Assembly (NCBI GenBank): GCA_963978895.1
Contig: OZ022238.1
Location: 44,223,310 to 44,287,309 of the forward strand
Length of the DNA: 64,000 nucleotides
Source of the DNA: Erpobdella octoculata
Lineage: Eukaryota; Annelida; Clitellata; Hirudinida; Erpobdellidae
Reading direction: 5' to 3'
Positions 24,181 to 36,861 of the stretch are shown one piece after another; position 1 is the stretch's first letter, and each line of letters opens with the position of its first letter. The position numbers and the translations under genes are program-made. The notes under the pieces are model-generated. The model saw only the letters and a list, made by a program, of their open reading frames with translations. It was not told the origin of the DNA and ran no database searches.

Positions 24181-27100
24181 ATGAATTTTTCGACATATAA
24201 AAAACCGAGCGATTCGAACCAGAAATCAGAAGACGAACAAGTTCTTCCGGTTCCAAAGAAAAATATTGGTTAGTTGTTTGTAAACAACAATTTTAAGTTT
24301 GTTTGTTAGTTAGTTAGTTGAAAAAGAGAGTTGTTCGTCAAATCATAATCGACGGAGTTGTAAATATTTAACTTTAGTTTGAATGTGGTGGTTGTAGTTT
24401 AATACTCTTTCTGTAAGTCACGTTCACGTTTGTTTCTTCATATTTTTAGCTGAGATGGATGGCCGAGTGGTCAGATGGCCTAGTTTGTTTAGATTGGCCT
24501 AAATAAAAGGCCTTGATTGGGCTCATTTCCCGGTACAAATGTTTTATACCAATCAAACAATGTGAATATTTATTGAGCGCCTCATATAGTCATAGAGCTT
24601 GTCACACCCACATTTTCTCATAATGCTCCAAAGAAAAGCTATTTTACCCACAGTTTTTCCACTAATGTGGGTGTGAAACCAGAAACTTCCTTGTTTAGGC
24701 TGGTAACTTGAGCACTATTTTTGTGGAAAATAACTCTTAAGACGGCGTTGGTAGAACGTAATGGTAGATGAAACAGATAGTAGAACGTAATGGTAGATGA
24801 AACAGTTGGTAGAACGTAATGGTAGCAGATGAAACAGCTGATTGAATGTAATGGTAGCTGATAAACAGTTGGTAGCTGATAAACAGTTGGTAGCTGATAA
24901 ACAGTTGGTAGCTGATAAACAGTTGGTAGCTGATAAACAGTTGGTAGCTGATAAACAGTTGGTAAAACGTAATTGTAGCAGATAAAACAGCTGTGAATTG
25001 CTTACACTTAAGAATGGTGCTAAAAAACTTGTTCATTTTACCAAAAAAGAGCAAAAGAGAGAGAGAGAGAAAGAAAAGGAAAGAAAGAGAGATAGAAAAA
25101 AAAGAGAGAGAGAGAGAGGAAGAGAAAGAAACAATAAAAGAAAACCTTAACGCTGGGTAACCGTGTCAGTTTAATACTTAGTAATAAAATACACAAAATA
25201 AAATCTCAATATAAACAAATACAAAATATATATACACTTATAAAATAATAAATACAGAACACATAATCTTGATGAGTATCGATGAAGGACAGACGTTCTT
25301 GGATACCACTTTATGGGGCGTCAAAATTATAATGCATACATTTTATGATTTATATGATGTTGATTAGTTTTACCTCCCTCCCAAGTCATCGATCATTGTA
25401 GAAGAAAAGCTCTCGGTTTTAATTCCCGTTGATCATCGACTTTTTTCTAGAAGGGGCACCATTTAGTACCTTTTCACTAGGCCCGCCAAACTCCCTCGCT
25501 ACGCCTCCTACACTCGCGCAGTTTTTTTTTCTTATAATCGGTTTGTATTTGTTTTACACAGCATGTCAAGCACTTCTCTCATCGGGAAATGTTTCGTACA
25601 AGGGTCATTTGAGAAGGCGTAGGAAGTTCGAAAAATTAACCGAGCAGCTTGGAGCGCCACTTAAATGTTAGCTTTTATTTTCTAAATTACGAAAAAATCT
25701 GTAATCTTTTAGTATAGCGTCCTGATTCTACAAAAAATAAATACAATGTTTCTACGTCGGAATATTCTAAAAATACAAATAGTAGTCACTTTGGGAATTT
25801 TTCCAAAGCCCCTTTCCATAGGGGAGATGCAAGGCCAGACCATGCGCAAATTAATTATTCTGAAACATTTGGCTTTAGTGGTGTAAACAGAAAAAAACTC
25901 ACGACGCTATATCAAAAGATTACCAAAAAAACTTATTAAAACTTCACAAAATTGGCATTTCATGATTGCGAAATATCAGGGTCTGCAAATTACGTTGTCA
26001 TGGGAAAAGGATGTTTGTACAGCTACAACAGTGAAACGGACCAAAAACCATCTAAATGCTGGTCTCTCTACGGATTCATAGAGTAATTCAATTTCGATTT
26101 TGATTTCTTTGGTAGAAAATTTATGTTTCGTTGGTTGGCTCAACTTTGAACTAAATTTACAGTGCGCAACCTTGTCAAGATGAGGTTCCCTTCCATATCA
26201 CGTGGCCATTTAAAGTTATCCACGGAATTGATGCCAAGTATTCTATATACTTTTCAAGCGCATCTAAAGAAAACCAAGAAGTAATGAAATTGAATATTTT
26301 GTAATCCTAAGCTTTTCAAAAATTGAATATACTAATAATTTAATAATGATAATAATAAATGTTATCTTTATTAGACGTGGATGAAATTACTTCGGGAAGA
26401 AATTTATTCAGCCAATGGATTCCACAAGTACGAATGTTAAAATCTAAATTTTTTTAATAAAAATCTTTTGTTTAAAATACAATTTTAATTGCATTTTTAC
26501 TATTTTATTATCTGTTACTTTTTACAGGCCGATGAGAGAGTTATTACCAACAAGAGATTTATCTATAAAGCAGAAGAGACTCTCCGATAGCAGCTTACAG
26601 GCCTATAACAACAGCAAGTTTTTAGATTTGTTCATTGCTGGTGTTCATTCATCCGTTAATTTATTAAGCAGCTTAGCTGGCTGAGCTAGCCTGCTGACAA
26701 GTTAGCCTGTTAACTTTGTTAAACAGCTAATAAAAAAGTATTAAGAAGTTTGATGTATAATTTTTCCAGGACAATCAAGCAGTTCGGAATCAGGTTATGA
26801 AGACGTCTACGAAACAGGTATTGGACTTTTAATAAATACCTAATTATATAAAAACTCTTAAATAATAGTTATTAATGTGTATATTAATTTTTGAAACATT
26901 TTTAAATGTATTATTTATAATATTTTTAACAATTACCGGCGAGATTTACTGAAATCTCGAGGGAGACAGTTCTATTTTTTTTAAATTGTGTGAAAATTTG
27001 TTTCTATGTTTAATATTTTGAAAATGTAATTAAAGTGAGCCAAGGCTTTTTGTGCCTTTGTTTTTTTCCAGTTATTTTCTGCCATGGGCAAACGCCTCAA

Positions 27101-30100
27101 ATCCCTATGGCTACTCCCATATAAATCAGCCACTGTTTAAAAAAATCTACATTTATGATCTCTCAGTCAGCATCACTCACTCACTCACTCACTCACACTC
27201 AATCACTCACTGCAGTAATTTCACTCCTGAACGCTCACGTGACCTGGTCATGTTAAGCATCATAAAGCATCTAATTTACACGCCTACGCGCACATAAGCA
27301 AACGCTCCAAGCAACGTAGTTTCGGCATCAAAAATATTTTTCTATTTATTTGTATTTCTTTTTAATCAATCGCATTTGTTGTGCATCTTTTCTTATTTAC
27401 CTCACTTAAAAGAATTTATTTTTATTAAATTTGTGTGTTGCTATAAGATTTACAATATTATTATTTTCCCCCAAATTTCAATCATCAAGTTTATTTGAAA
27501 ATGATCGACATTTTTCAGTAGGCTAATTGTTTACTTGCAGACTTCTATTGGTATGCTCTGTCTGTGCTCGCGTGCGTTCTTATATTTCAAGGTTGTGTGC
27601 GTGAGCTTGCGTGCAAAAGGCAAATCTATATTGGCATGTAATCGTGAGTGCAGGTACTCACTTGCAGATATATACTTATAAATCATAGAAGTTTATGTAC
27701 ATCTATTTTATGCGTACTATTGGTAAATTGCAAACTACGTTTGTCACATGGCAGAATCGCAAATTAACTGATAACTCCAATCCCAACGTAGTTAAAAACA
27801 AAGTCAGCTTTCTACTAGTCTGCCAATCTGCTGTTTGCGGCAAAAATTTTTTTTTGACAAGGTCAAGAACAGTGTAACTGTGGTAGTGGTTTTAACATTA
27901 TCTATGTGATATAGGTGTTTTAAGAATTGTTAGTGTGCCCCATGACTTTCAATATAACAAAATTGATAAAACAGGCATTAACGTAATTTTTATAGTTTTG
28001 CTCAAACTACCTTAATTTTTATTCACGTGCTTTGCAAATAACATGTGGTTAACTTCATAGGCATCCATGAGAAACCACAGCAGGAAAAGATTGGAAAAGA
28101 AAAAGTGAAACCAGAAATAAAACCGGAAGTGAAAGCGCACTTTAAACCGGAAATGGCAAAACCAGAAATGGTAAAACCGGAAATGGTAAAACCAGAAATG
28201 GTTGAACCAGAAATAAAAGATGAAACTCCAGCAGTAGTAAAAGAGGAACGACTTCCTAAACAAATCTTGCCGATAGTAAAACCGAAACCCACCAATTTAA
28301 AGAAAACAGCAGAAGGTGAATGTTAAAATTGTATAAAAAATCTATTTTTAATCTAATAAAAAAAATGTTCAAACACAAATTCTTAAAGCTGTTTAAGTGC
28401 ATATTTCTATTGCAGTCAAGCCAGAACTCCAGCGTAAAGTGGTAAGCATGATTGGTGATATAGTGGTGATAATGCTGATAATAGTAGTGGTACTGATGGT
28501 GGTGGTGGTGATGGTGGTGGAGATGAGAATGGTGGTGGTCATTGTAGTAATAATTTTAATTTTCAGCAAATTGTTTTCCGTGAGCCGTCAAAAGTTGAAG
28601 AGCTAAGTGAATACGAAGTTATGGAAACACAGCCACGGGTAATGATGTGATAATATTGTTGGTAAAATGAAACATTTTTAGTTTTTAGTAGTTTTTACAA
28701 TTCAAATTTTTTTAATTCCTGTTCAAAATGTATCAAATCTGTTATTTTTAATAGACGCCAAATAAATGATTAAACAAATAAATAAATACAACTGCAGTTT
28801 TGAATCTATATATTACTGTTTGTTTGTTTTCCTAGAACGTTCAAACAGAACAACAAAAAACCCTTGCAACCATGGCTTACTGGTCAGGAGATGCGTCCGA
28901 ATGTGAAGCGTAATCATCTTTTTTTTTAATTACCTTTCAAAACTATAAATATTACAACCAAAAGTTTAGTTTGATTATGTAGTTGCGTTGCGTTATCACT
29001 GACTTTTGATTCAACGCCAATATAACAACAGGGACGTCAATTGGAGGCAGAGGGGGCCATTTCTTCCCTGACTTTGCAGCGAGCCCCCAAAAGATAGAAA
29101 ATGGGCCCGAAAATGGCCTAAAAAGTGTAAAGTAAAAGCTGTAGAGGATTGAGTAGACTTTTTTATAGGTAGGCGGGCCCCTATGACGGTGAATTGGGCT
29201 TCCTGTGATGTTTGAGTGGAACCCCCGGTCATCAAGTTTTTTTGGAGCAAAATCTAAAAGAGAGTATCAAAAAATGTTCATTGTTGTAAAAAATTTGTAG
29301 GCCCTCAGAAAAAGTTGTCCCCCCCCCCTCAAGGTTTTGCTGAAATAACGTCCCTGTATAAAAATTCTGAATTAACTTTATAACCAATATAACGACAGGG
29401 CAATCCGCTGTGTGCCACAAGGAGCTTATGCTGTTCGAGACTCGAGCAATGCCTCGGCAAAACATGTAAGTAATACAAATCTGGTTATTTGATTTTGAGC
29501 TTTAATTATTAATTTTACATAATAACTTGATTATTATTTTAAACTTTTAGGTTCTTCTCGTGCAGATGGGGTCATCTATTTCCAAGTTCAAAATACAAGA
29601 ATCAAAAGTAACTTTTTAAATTTTGTAGCCTATAATTTTAGGTCACAGCAATATTTAATACGGTGCTTTTAATGAAAAACATGGAATTTTATAACCATGT
29701 TCTTTAGACTGAAGTAAGAAATGCAATTTGGTTCTCAATTTACTATTGGAGGAAGCCAAAAATACTTGATATAACAACATACACAACCTACTCTAGTAGG
29801 CCTAAATCGGAACAATCAATTACGTCATAGTTACATGAAGATTTTTTAAGTATGATATAACTACTGACTCTACTCATGGATATCTTGATTTAACTTGATG
29901 CTATATCAAGATATCCATTCTCTACTGTAGTTTGTTACATCAATTAACCATCAATCCTAATATAATCAGTGATAAAACATTAGGCCTAAATTTAGACCTA
30001 GCAATTTTGTTAGGTTGTGTGTCCAATTGTTACCAATGAAACAAATAAAAATGGAAAAAAAATGGAAAAAGCAAACATGAAAACCTCAGCTATTCATCAA

Positions 30101-30290
30101 ATCAAATGATATATGTCTAATGTATACTTTAATTCTCTGAATATTTTTACAGCCTGACGGACTTTTCTTGAATTGGTCAGAGAAACACTTTGGAAATTTG
30201 GAGCAACTTTTGGAGCACTACACTAACAACATTCTGCCTGGAAAAAACATTAAACTTACACAGCCATACTCGATAGCTAACTACAACTAG
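24181..30290 (+). CDS. SH3BP2: SH3BP2-like PH-SH2 adaptor, paralogue B
   Basis: Fourteen exons encode 438 aa: 24181-24268, 25562-25666, 25980-26082, 26163-26280, 26375-26427, 26528-26640, 26770-26817, 28061-28315, 28416-28441, 28567-28638, 28836-28909, 29399-29465, 29551-29607, 30153-30290. The N terminus PVPKKNIGACQALL closely follows the corresponding human SH3BP2 segment. The PH domain is about 44-154 (WSANYVVMGKGCLYSY core, TWMKLLREEI helix). The linker has SSSESGYEDVYE and, in exon 8, a charged K-P-E-M/V repeat block. The SH2 domain is about 341-436, with GAYAVRDSS supplying the phosphotyrosine Arg at about 365, and the protein ends just after it. Exon phases match paralogue A one to one in the PH and SH2 parts; the linker gained exon 9 and a longer exon 8. 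The proline-rich SH3-ligand tracts of vertebrate SH3BP2 are absent. Exon 6 uses a weak donor (GTGTTC), chosen because it restores frame. Confidence 0.9.
24449..24560 (+). mobile_element. Possible tRNA-Leu/Ser-like SINE head
   Basis: TGGCCGAGTGGTC (24460-24472) is a good A box of the tRNA-Leu/Ser type. The matching B box is only approximate (TTGGGCTCATTTCCC, about 24517-24531). The stems do not close, so a decayed SINE is likelier than a tRNA gene. Confidence 0.35.
24745..24975 (+). repeat. Minisatellite in intron 1 of paralogue B
   Basis: A first block of TGGTAGAACGTAATGGTAG-like units is followed by six or seven units of GCTGATAAACAGTTGGTA (18 bp, 24847-24962). Confidence 0.9.
25054..25130 (+). 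repeat. (GA)n purine tract
   Basis: A GA/AAAG-rich polypurine stretch inside intron 1 of SH3BP2 paralogue B. Confidence 0.85.
29029..29356. mobile_element. hAT-like TIR element, CAGGGACGTC family, copy a
   Basis: The ends CAGGGACGTCAATT and AATAACGTCCCTG are inverted repeats. The 8 bp on each side (TATAACAA / TATAAAAA) agree at seven positions, as expected of an aged 8-bp target duplication. The inside has GGCAGAGGGGGCC and CCCCCCTCAAGGTTTTGCTG but no transposase. It lies in intron 11 of SH3BP2 paralogue B. Confidence 0.7.
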
Positions 30291-30692
30291 TTCTTAACTG
30301 CTTGTGATATTTATTTTGCCTAACTTTCAGTTAGCATATTTATTATTATTTATACAATTAACTTATAATCGATGTATTACCAACCATCCATTTATTTCAC
30401 TCAAACTGAGCTGAAGTACGTCGTGCGTTTCAGCTATAATAATAATAATAATAATTTAATCGGTTCTAAATGCACAGATGCTCCCCACAGCATTATTGAA
30501 AACTTCCTGACTCGGGCCATGGTGAATTTCAGCTTTTTCTATCGAGTAGCAATAAATTATGCTTTTCAGCACTTTATTGAATTGCAATATCTCGACAATT
30601 TATTTTGAACTTTTAAGTGATAGTGATGCTTTACTTTATCGATTATACAAATAATTTATTATAATATAAAAAGCGTGTAAAAAGAACAGATT
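30291..30692. other. Convergent intergenic gap
   Basis: The 402 bp between the stop codons of SH3BP2 paralogue B (+) and NDUFAF5 (-) carry 3' UTR material of both. AATAAA motifs lie near 30547 (+) and, on the minus strand, near 30599 and 30653. The two 3' UTRs probably overlap. Confidence 0.5.
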
Positions 30693-31693
30693 TTATGTAT
30701 CTTTTCTTACATTGTCATCATCATCATTTTTGCTGTTATTGCTGGCAATTTTATCAGCAGATTTCTGTAGTTCTTCAATGTTTTTGATCATTCTTTCATC
30801 TAAATTTTTACTATTTTTGAGTTCTTCAATTTGTTTTGTGAGTGAATCAAGTCTTCCGATGTTTTTCATTGAAACTTCGCCCGTTCCTCGTTTTGCCGCC
30901 TGCAGCTGAAATAAACGAATAAACAAACAAATAATAAATTAGAATTAATTTAAAGAAAAACTTACAACACAACAACAACAAATCTAGACTCTTCAAATTT
31001 GTGTGCCGTAAGGTATTTCTATACCTGAGACTTATCTTGCTTCCATGCAATGAAATGAATTATTTGAAACATAGCTGGTACACTGCTTCCAACGCTATTT
31101 CCCGATTCATCAGTAGTGTTTCTGTTTCCAAATTTTTCTAAAAATATTTAAATTTTTAAACAGCTATTCAAAAACATTGGGATGGCGAATTATAACTGGG
31201 TCGGTTGGTAATTTTGAATGTCAATGCCTAGCAGCTTAATAAAAAAACTACCAAGCTTATTAAAAGTTCTTCTAACAAGTTCATCTTTCAATGAATATTT
31301 TGGTTAAATGTTGCACTCCATCTAAATGAACAGAGTGCAGAATAACAGCCCAAATTACTTAGCATAATTGATGAATATATTAAAGCACCCAGGATGCACC
31401 TGTAACAAGAAATTTTCAATTTTAAAAATAAAAAACCTTGATAAATAGCAGAAGCAGCAACAATTGTTTCCTTGGGCAACATGGAACACCTCGACCATGC
31501 ACAATTACTCTCTCCCATACCTTGAAATTCAAATTTTTGAACTAGAAGTAAATCACTAAGTGATTTTATAAAAAGCAAACAAGTAGCAAACCTTTCAGAT
31601 CAAACATCAGTTCCATCATACTTGGATAATTGATAACGATATCATCAATATCCTGTAATGAAACATTTAGTGCTTTAACAAACTATGTATATA

Positions 31694-31728
<35 letters not shown>

Positions 31729-33545
31729 ACTTGAATAAATAATACATATGTGTTAATTATACATATAGATTCTCACTGTTTAACTAAAAATATTTGAAAA
31801 TTTTTTTAAGAATAAGGAACAAGTTATGCATAATTTAAAGGTTTATCATAGTATTGTAAACTCCGCCTCACTAATTGCATGCCAGTCCCAAGCCTTGATA
31901 AAGGAGGAGGGATAGTTAAAAAGATCAAATATGATCTGTGACAGGAAGTACTTAGGTGCTACAATACAGCCTTAAAACACCTGGTGTAAAGGACTATAAA
32001 CAATTATAAAAAAAAATCATACTATTGTCAGCATAACAAATCCAGCTCGGTGAAGCAATCCACCCAGATCTTGTGCAGACGTGTATGGAGAAATGTGAGC
32101 TGAAAAACCCTTTAAACATAAAATACAAACTTCTTACTTGAGTTAATCAAAAGTCAAAAAATTGTTAATCACCATTTTTCAAAAACAACCGACAAAGAAA
32201 AGCAAACCAAAATGAATGCAAAAATACAATAAGCTTTGATCTGAAAGCTTTTTCATTCCAAATATTAAAAAAAAACAATCCAGCATATTTATATTCAAAA
32301 TATGACAGTGTACACAAATTTCTGTCCAGTTAAAGCTAAACTGTATCAATACAACATCAACATCTTGACTCTGAACATAATAGAAATAGACTTACACCTC
32401 TCCTTTCCATTTCGGCAAGATACAGAGATACCCTTAATTCATGCAGCGTGTCTCCTCCGAACATGCAACCTATGAAGCAACCATCGTTCACCAGGACCCG
32501 GTTTACCTTGTACACGTACAACAACATCATTTGTTATTACGTGACAAAAAAATTAGTATAATAAGAATAATAATCAGCGATAAAATAATAAGTCCACACT
32601 TGCTTGAATGTTCCTGGCAAGTCATTTACCCAGTGCAGGCTATCTTAAACAAATTATTATAATAATAATTAATTAAAATAATATAATAATTATTTTATAG
32701 ACAAAAACTAATAACTAATATTCCAATTTGTAAACCTGCCTGAGACTAGATAGGACAAGGTCAAAAGTATTTTCCCTGAAAGGAAGGTATTCCTCATCAA
32801 CTACAATAGATGTTGTAGGAACTTCTTTTGATAAAAGACTTTGATTCTAACAAAAATAAATAAAATTAATAATATTGACTATTTGTTGACGTTTTAATAC
32901 TAGTATGTTTTTAAAACATACAAGCAGCTTTGGTGTAACATCTGTCTGATGCAGAGAACCAACAGTTTCTTGTAACAGATGCTGACCAACATAACCCCTG
33001 CCACATCCTAGATCTAGTGCATTGTGAAAAGTTCTGTTGAACGATCAAATGATTAAATTTAGGAAATAAATTAGTCAGTAGCCTCAGCATCACAAAAAAC
33101 TACCTTTTAATGTCAAACAATCTGTCTGAAACCCTCCATCCTACCTGAAATTAATATTGTATGTGCCAATGATCACCAAGTATTTATTGATTTATTGTTT
33201 ATTAATACCAGCACAACACCACAACAGTCATCACAGAATGTTGTGTCACACGAAGCTGGCAAAACATTAAAATAAAAGTTAAATCTTAATTACTTCTTCT
33301 TTCAAGTAATCATAAATGCTGTAATTTTCTAAAAGGGAAGCACGTTCCTTTTGGAGCCTCTTGGCTTTTCTATCAAATACATTCATAGAATCACATGTAG
33401 TTTTTGATAACTTTCGACATGTTTTTCCAATCGATGGTTGGGAGAAAAGACATAATATGTGATTAGAACTAGAGAGAGGTGTTAGGCCTGTTAAGGCCAG
33501 TGAAGATAGTCGGCCAGCACGGTAGAAGCCCAGTGCACAACTCAT
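30693..33545 (-). CDS. NDUFAF5: NDUFAF5, mitochondrial complex I assembly factor
   Basis: Eleven minus-strand exons encode 406 aa: 33294-33545, 33104-33144, 32922-33033, 32740-32846, 32600-32639, 32396-32506, 32023-32109, 31592-31652, 31437-31520, 31025-31137, 30693-30905. NDUFAF5 is a class I methyltransferase-fold protein of the mitochondrial matrix known to hydroxylate an arginine of NDUFS7 during complex I assembly. Residues 1-25 are basic and hydrophobic, as in a presequence. [10 protein letters not shown] and YDYLKEEV precede SAM motif [12 protein letters not shown] (103-113). [35 protein letters not shown] and GMGESNCAW follow in family order. The intron after 32740 begins GC: AG|GCAGGT is the only donor that keeps the LSSLSLHWV frame. 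The last exon adds a charged helical and acidic tail ([12 protein letters not shown]), making the protein longer than human NDUFAF5 (345 aa). Confidence 0.95.
31856..32006 (+). mobile_element. SINE-like S4 family, best copy
   Basis: It starts AAACTCCGCCTCACTAATTG, passes through CCAAGCCTTGATAAAGGAGG and GATCTGTGACAGGAAGTACTT, and ends GTGTAAAGGACTATAAAC. A diverged inverted copy lies at 34447-34612, with fragments at 10683 and 40318. There is no clear A/B box, so the class is unknown. It sits in an NDUFAF5 intron. Confidence 0.65.
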
Positions 33546-34374
33546 TCTCACGCACCCGACGATTTGACCGGCTTTGTAAACAAATGGAAATTTAAATCGT
33601 AGTCTTCTTTTAAAACTTGGCTTATTTATTTAAATTCATCAAATCTAATAACTTGAATTTATTTTATTATACAAATTTAATTTAATAATATTTTTAAAGT
33701 CTGCATGGTAACCACGTTTTGAAAAAAAACTGCTAATAGCCAAGTGGTGTAATCATAGATATATCTATGGGTGTAATATTAAGTTCCCGATTCACAGAAG
33801 CAGCAGGGCTCCAAGTCATATAACCTCGCATGTAGGTAGGTAGAGCCAATGAAAATATGTCAATACAGGGGTGGGTTTAAGTTTGGTTGGATTGGGCCCA
33901 ATTCGTGAGTTGGGTTGAAAAAATATCTGATCTAACCCAACCAATGTCCAACTCTGCGTCAATGATATAGGTAGAGCAATTCCTTTGACAAAATTTTATT
34001 TCAGCAGAGGATATATGCTTATTAAAAATTAAAATGGATTTTTAGTAGGAGCGTCGTTAGCCGCTTCTATGCTTCCGCCGGCCAGCAACCACTAACCACC
34101 TTTGCAACGCTTACTGCTTTTTGAAACGTCAGCTGTGACGTTCGTATTTTCCAGATTGTCTCGTAGAGAATAACTTAAATGTAGTGGCTAGCATTGAATG
34201 ACAAGTGTCTTCAATCAAGTGCATTTGCTAAAGGTTCCTGCCATTGATATATAATACTATATTTCAATGGTTCCTGCAACGCGGAATAGCGTTACTTACA
34301 CAACAAATAAGTTATGCACGCATTTTTATTTTATTTTAAAAACCTGATGCTTCAACAAATACGTACCTGCCACC
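33546..34374. other. Upstream of NDUFAF5, no gene seen
   Basis: Presumed promoter side of NDUFAF5. A short GC-richer segment at 34040-34130 is unassigned. A 16-bp palindrome CATAGATATATCTATG lies near 33755. Confidence 0.4.
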
Positions 34375-34898
34375 CAGGGACGTCATTTCGAAGGAGGGAC
34401 AGAAAGGGAGAAGTTGACCTCCTGACGTTGAAGAATTTTTTTTATAATAGTTTATAGTCCTTTACACAAGGTGTTTTAAGACTCTAATGGCTGTATGTAG
34501 GAAGCACTTAAGTATTTCCTGTCGTGAATCAGAATTTGATCCTTTTTACTTTTCCCTCCTCCTTTCTCCAGGCTTGGGACTGGCTCGCAATTAGCGAGGC
34601 GGAGTTGACGTTGAAGGAGACCACCAAAGGGTATAAATGGGCCCTCCACAACATAAATGCATAACCCCATAAGGGTAAACTGGGTTTTTATGATGTTGAA
34701 ATGTTTCTTTCCACCCTCGATTATCAGCTTTAATGGCAGGAAATGTGTAAAAAACCTTGAAAATTTAAAAAAAAAAGTACTTTCGGCTACCCGATGTCGT
34801 CGGGTACGTTTTGGCAGGACTTTATGTAAAAGGCTTAGGAATGCATAGACCTTTAGAACATGTCCCCACCCCGAGGTTTTGCTGAAATGAGGTCCCTG
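34375..34898. mobile_element. hAT-like TIR element, CAGGGACGTC family, copy b
   Basis: Ends CAGGGACGTCATTTCG and AAATGAGGTCCCTG are inverted. The interior carries a reverse S4 SINE-like unit, indicating nesting. No clean 8-bp target duplication remains. A 144-codon open frame on the minus strand runs through the element and has no domain. Confidence 0.6.
34447..34612 (-). mobile_element. SINE-like S4 family, inverted copy
   Basis: The reverse complement matches 31856-32006 along nearly its whole length, including CTCCGCCTC, CCAAGCCTGG, AAAGGAGGAGGG and AAAGGACTATAAAC. Confidence 0.65.
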
Positions 34899-35624
34899 TT
34901 CTGTTGTCACCAGGTGGTCAGTTTAAGCGCAGCCATAGATGAGTGCAACACACGTCCGAAGGTTGGCTCAGCTTCTCATCTCTGCCTGGTTCAATAAAAT
35001 GAAAAAGGTTTGGCATATTTCGATTCTGGACGCACGTGGCAACACTGAGTGATTCCACTTATACAGGCTGATCCTGGCGCTTCCCATTTACACAGGCTGA
35101 TCCTGGCGCTATCCATTTACAAAGGCTGATCCTGGCGCTATTTTGTCCTTGTTCAAAAGTGTCACCTTATGGTTAGGTTAAGAGATGCTTACTTTGTGAA
35201 AAACATTTAAGTTTTTCTGGAGCATAGGAAGGCCTTTTGATGCTTTAAGAACCCTAATATTCCCATCAGTTAATTCATGCTGTATACTCACTAAGTGTGA
35301 TTTGTCAGCTGCAAATCCTTTTACCTGCCACTAAATCTTGACAATCAGATGTTATCAAGCAGAGATGTTGCGAGTACTTATGACGCAAAAACGAGTACCA
35401 TGGTATCGAGTATGAGTATTAAATACTACATCTCTGTAACAAATTCTAATTAAAATTATTTCCAGGAATTGAAAATATATTTTAAACACCATAACCAAAT
35501 TGAGGATCACACACAACTGTAAACATTCATAAAATAAGGTAGTAATTGTGAAATGACAAGAATTCATAGACTGCATTCCTGCCGTACAGAATCGCTTCAT
35601 GTCATGACAACGGAATGCAAACTC

Positions 35625-35630
35625 TTTATT
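35625..35630 (-). promoter_or_regulatory. Polyadenylation signal of LSM12
   Basis: AATAAA on the minus strand begins 27 nt after the LSM12 stop codon (TGA at 35658-35660), implying a very short 3' UTR. Confidence 0.6.
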
Positions 35631-35657
35631 GGGAACTAAACGGAAGATGGATACCAC

Positions 35658-36807
35658 TCATGTACTTGGAACATTTATAATTCTATGTTGGCTGTTGTTT
35701 TCCCTGTGGAACTTTTCAACCTAGAAAAAAAAACAAATAAAAGATCCTCATTATTCCTCCTGCATGACAATTTCAAATGGAATGTCCATAAATTAAAAGC
35801 AAAATTCATCAGCTATCTAAACTATTCAGAACTTCATACCAGATTTTTGACAAGATGAAGCGCTTGACTTCCAACAGGACCGTGACAGTCACTCGAAAAA
35901 TATGGCGGAGAGATTCTGACTTCATTCATGACCACGATGTTGTCGTCACGCCAACAAACTTCAGTTATTCTGGAAACATTAATTTATATACGTTTAAATA
36001 CAACATGATTAATTTTTAAATACAGTGATTTTTCTGAATAAATAAGTATACTTCTAAAACAGCAATTAACTAGATATACAATAAATAAATATATGTATAT
36101 ATAAGTATGCATAACTTATTATTTTGATATAATTTTACATTTTAGAGATTGAGTTGAGAAGTTCTTGTGCCAGAGGAGTGACCCCTATCCCATGGTACTC
36201 CACTTGTTTCATCTTGGCATCGGAATTAGTCTTGACCCGACTGGTTAGCTAAATGTAATAAATATCAATGTAATGACTGGTTAGCTGAATGTAATAAATA
36301 TCAATGTAATTACTGGTTAGCTGAATGTAATAAATATCAATGTAATGTCAAATCATAAAATAGCAAATTGATTTTTAACTATTAAAATCTGCTTGGAAAA
36401 AATGTAACATTATCTTTTTTCGGAGAAGGCATTTCAACAAATTTACTGATCTATGCATTATTTAGCATTGTGATCATTAAAAAATTGAAACATTAAAAAA
36501 AGCTGTTAAATTATCAAATGAAATGTGTTCACCTATTTTACATTTATGCTAAGTTGATTAAAAATTGATCACAAAATTCTGTCTACACAGACAAAGAGAC
36601 AAAAAAAGCTTATTATTAGAAAGAAACTGTCTAGAAAACTTAATTCTAAATGAAGTGAATGCTTTTTAACATCCCATTACCAATTATACCGAGATGTATT
36701 CTTTTTATTAATAATGGTAATGATATATATTTTTATATACAAACATTTCCACCTTACTATCTTTTTTACTAGTCATCAAATACTCAACAGAACAATAAAA
36801 TTGTCAC

Positions 36808-36861
<54 letters not shown>

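Noticed and set aside
29381..29400. Similarity between the exon 12 acceptor of SH3BP2 paralogue B (CCAATATAACGACAGG) and the flank of hAT-like copy a (CCAATATAACAACAGG)
   Set aside because: Suggestive of copied flank, but the match is only about 16 bp and AT-rich; chance cannot be excluded.
34476..34910. 144-codon minus-strand open frame
   Set aside because: Covers a hAT-like element with a nested S4 repeat; no conserved motif, and sister copies do not keep the frame.
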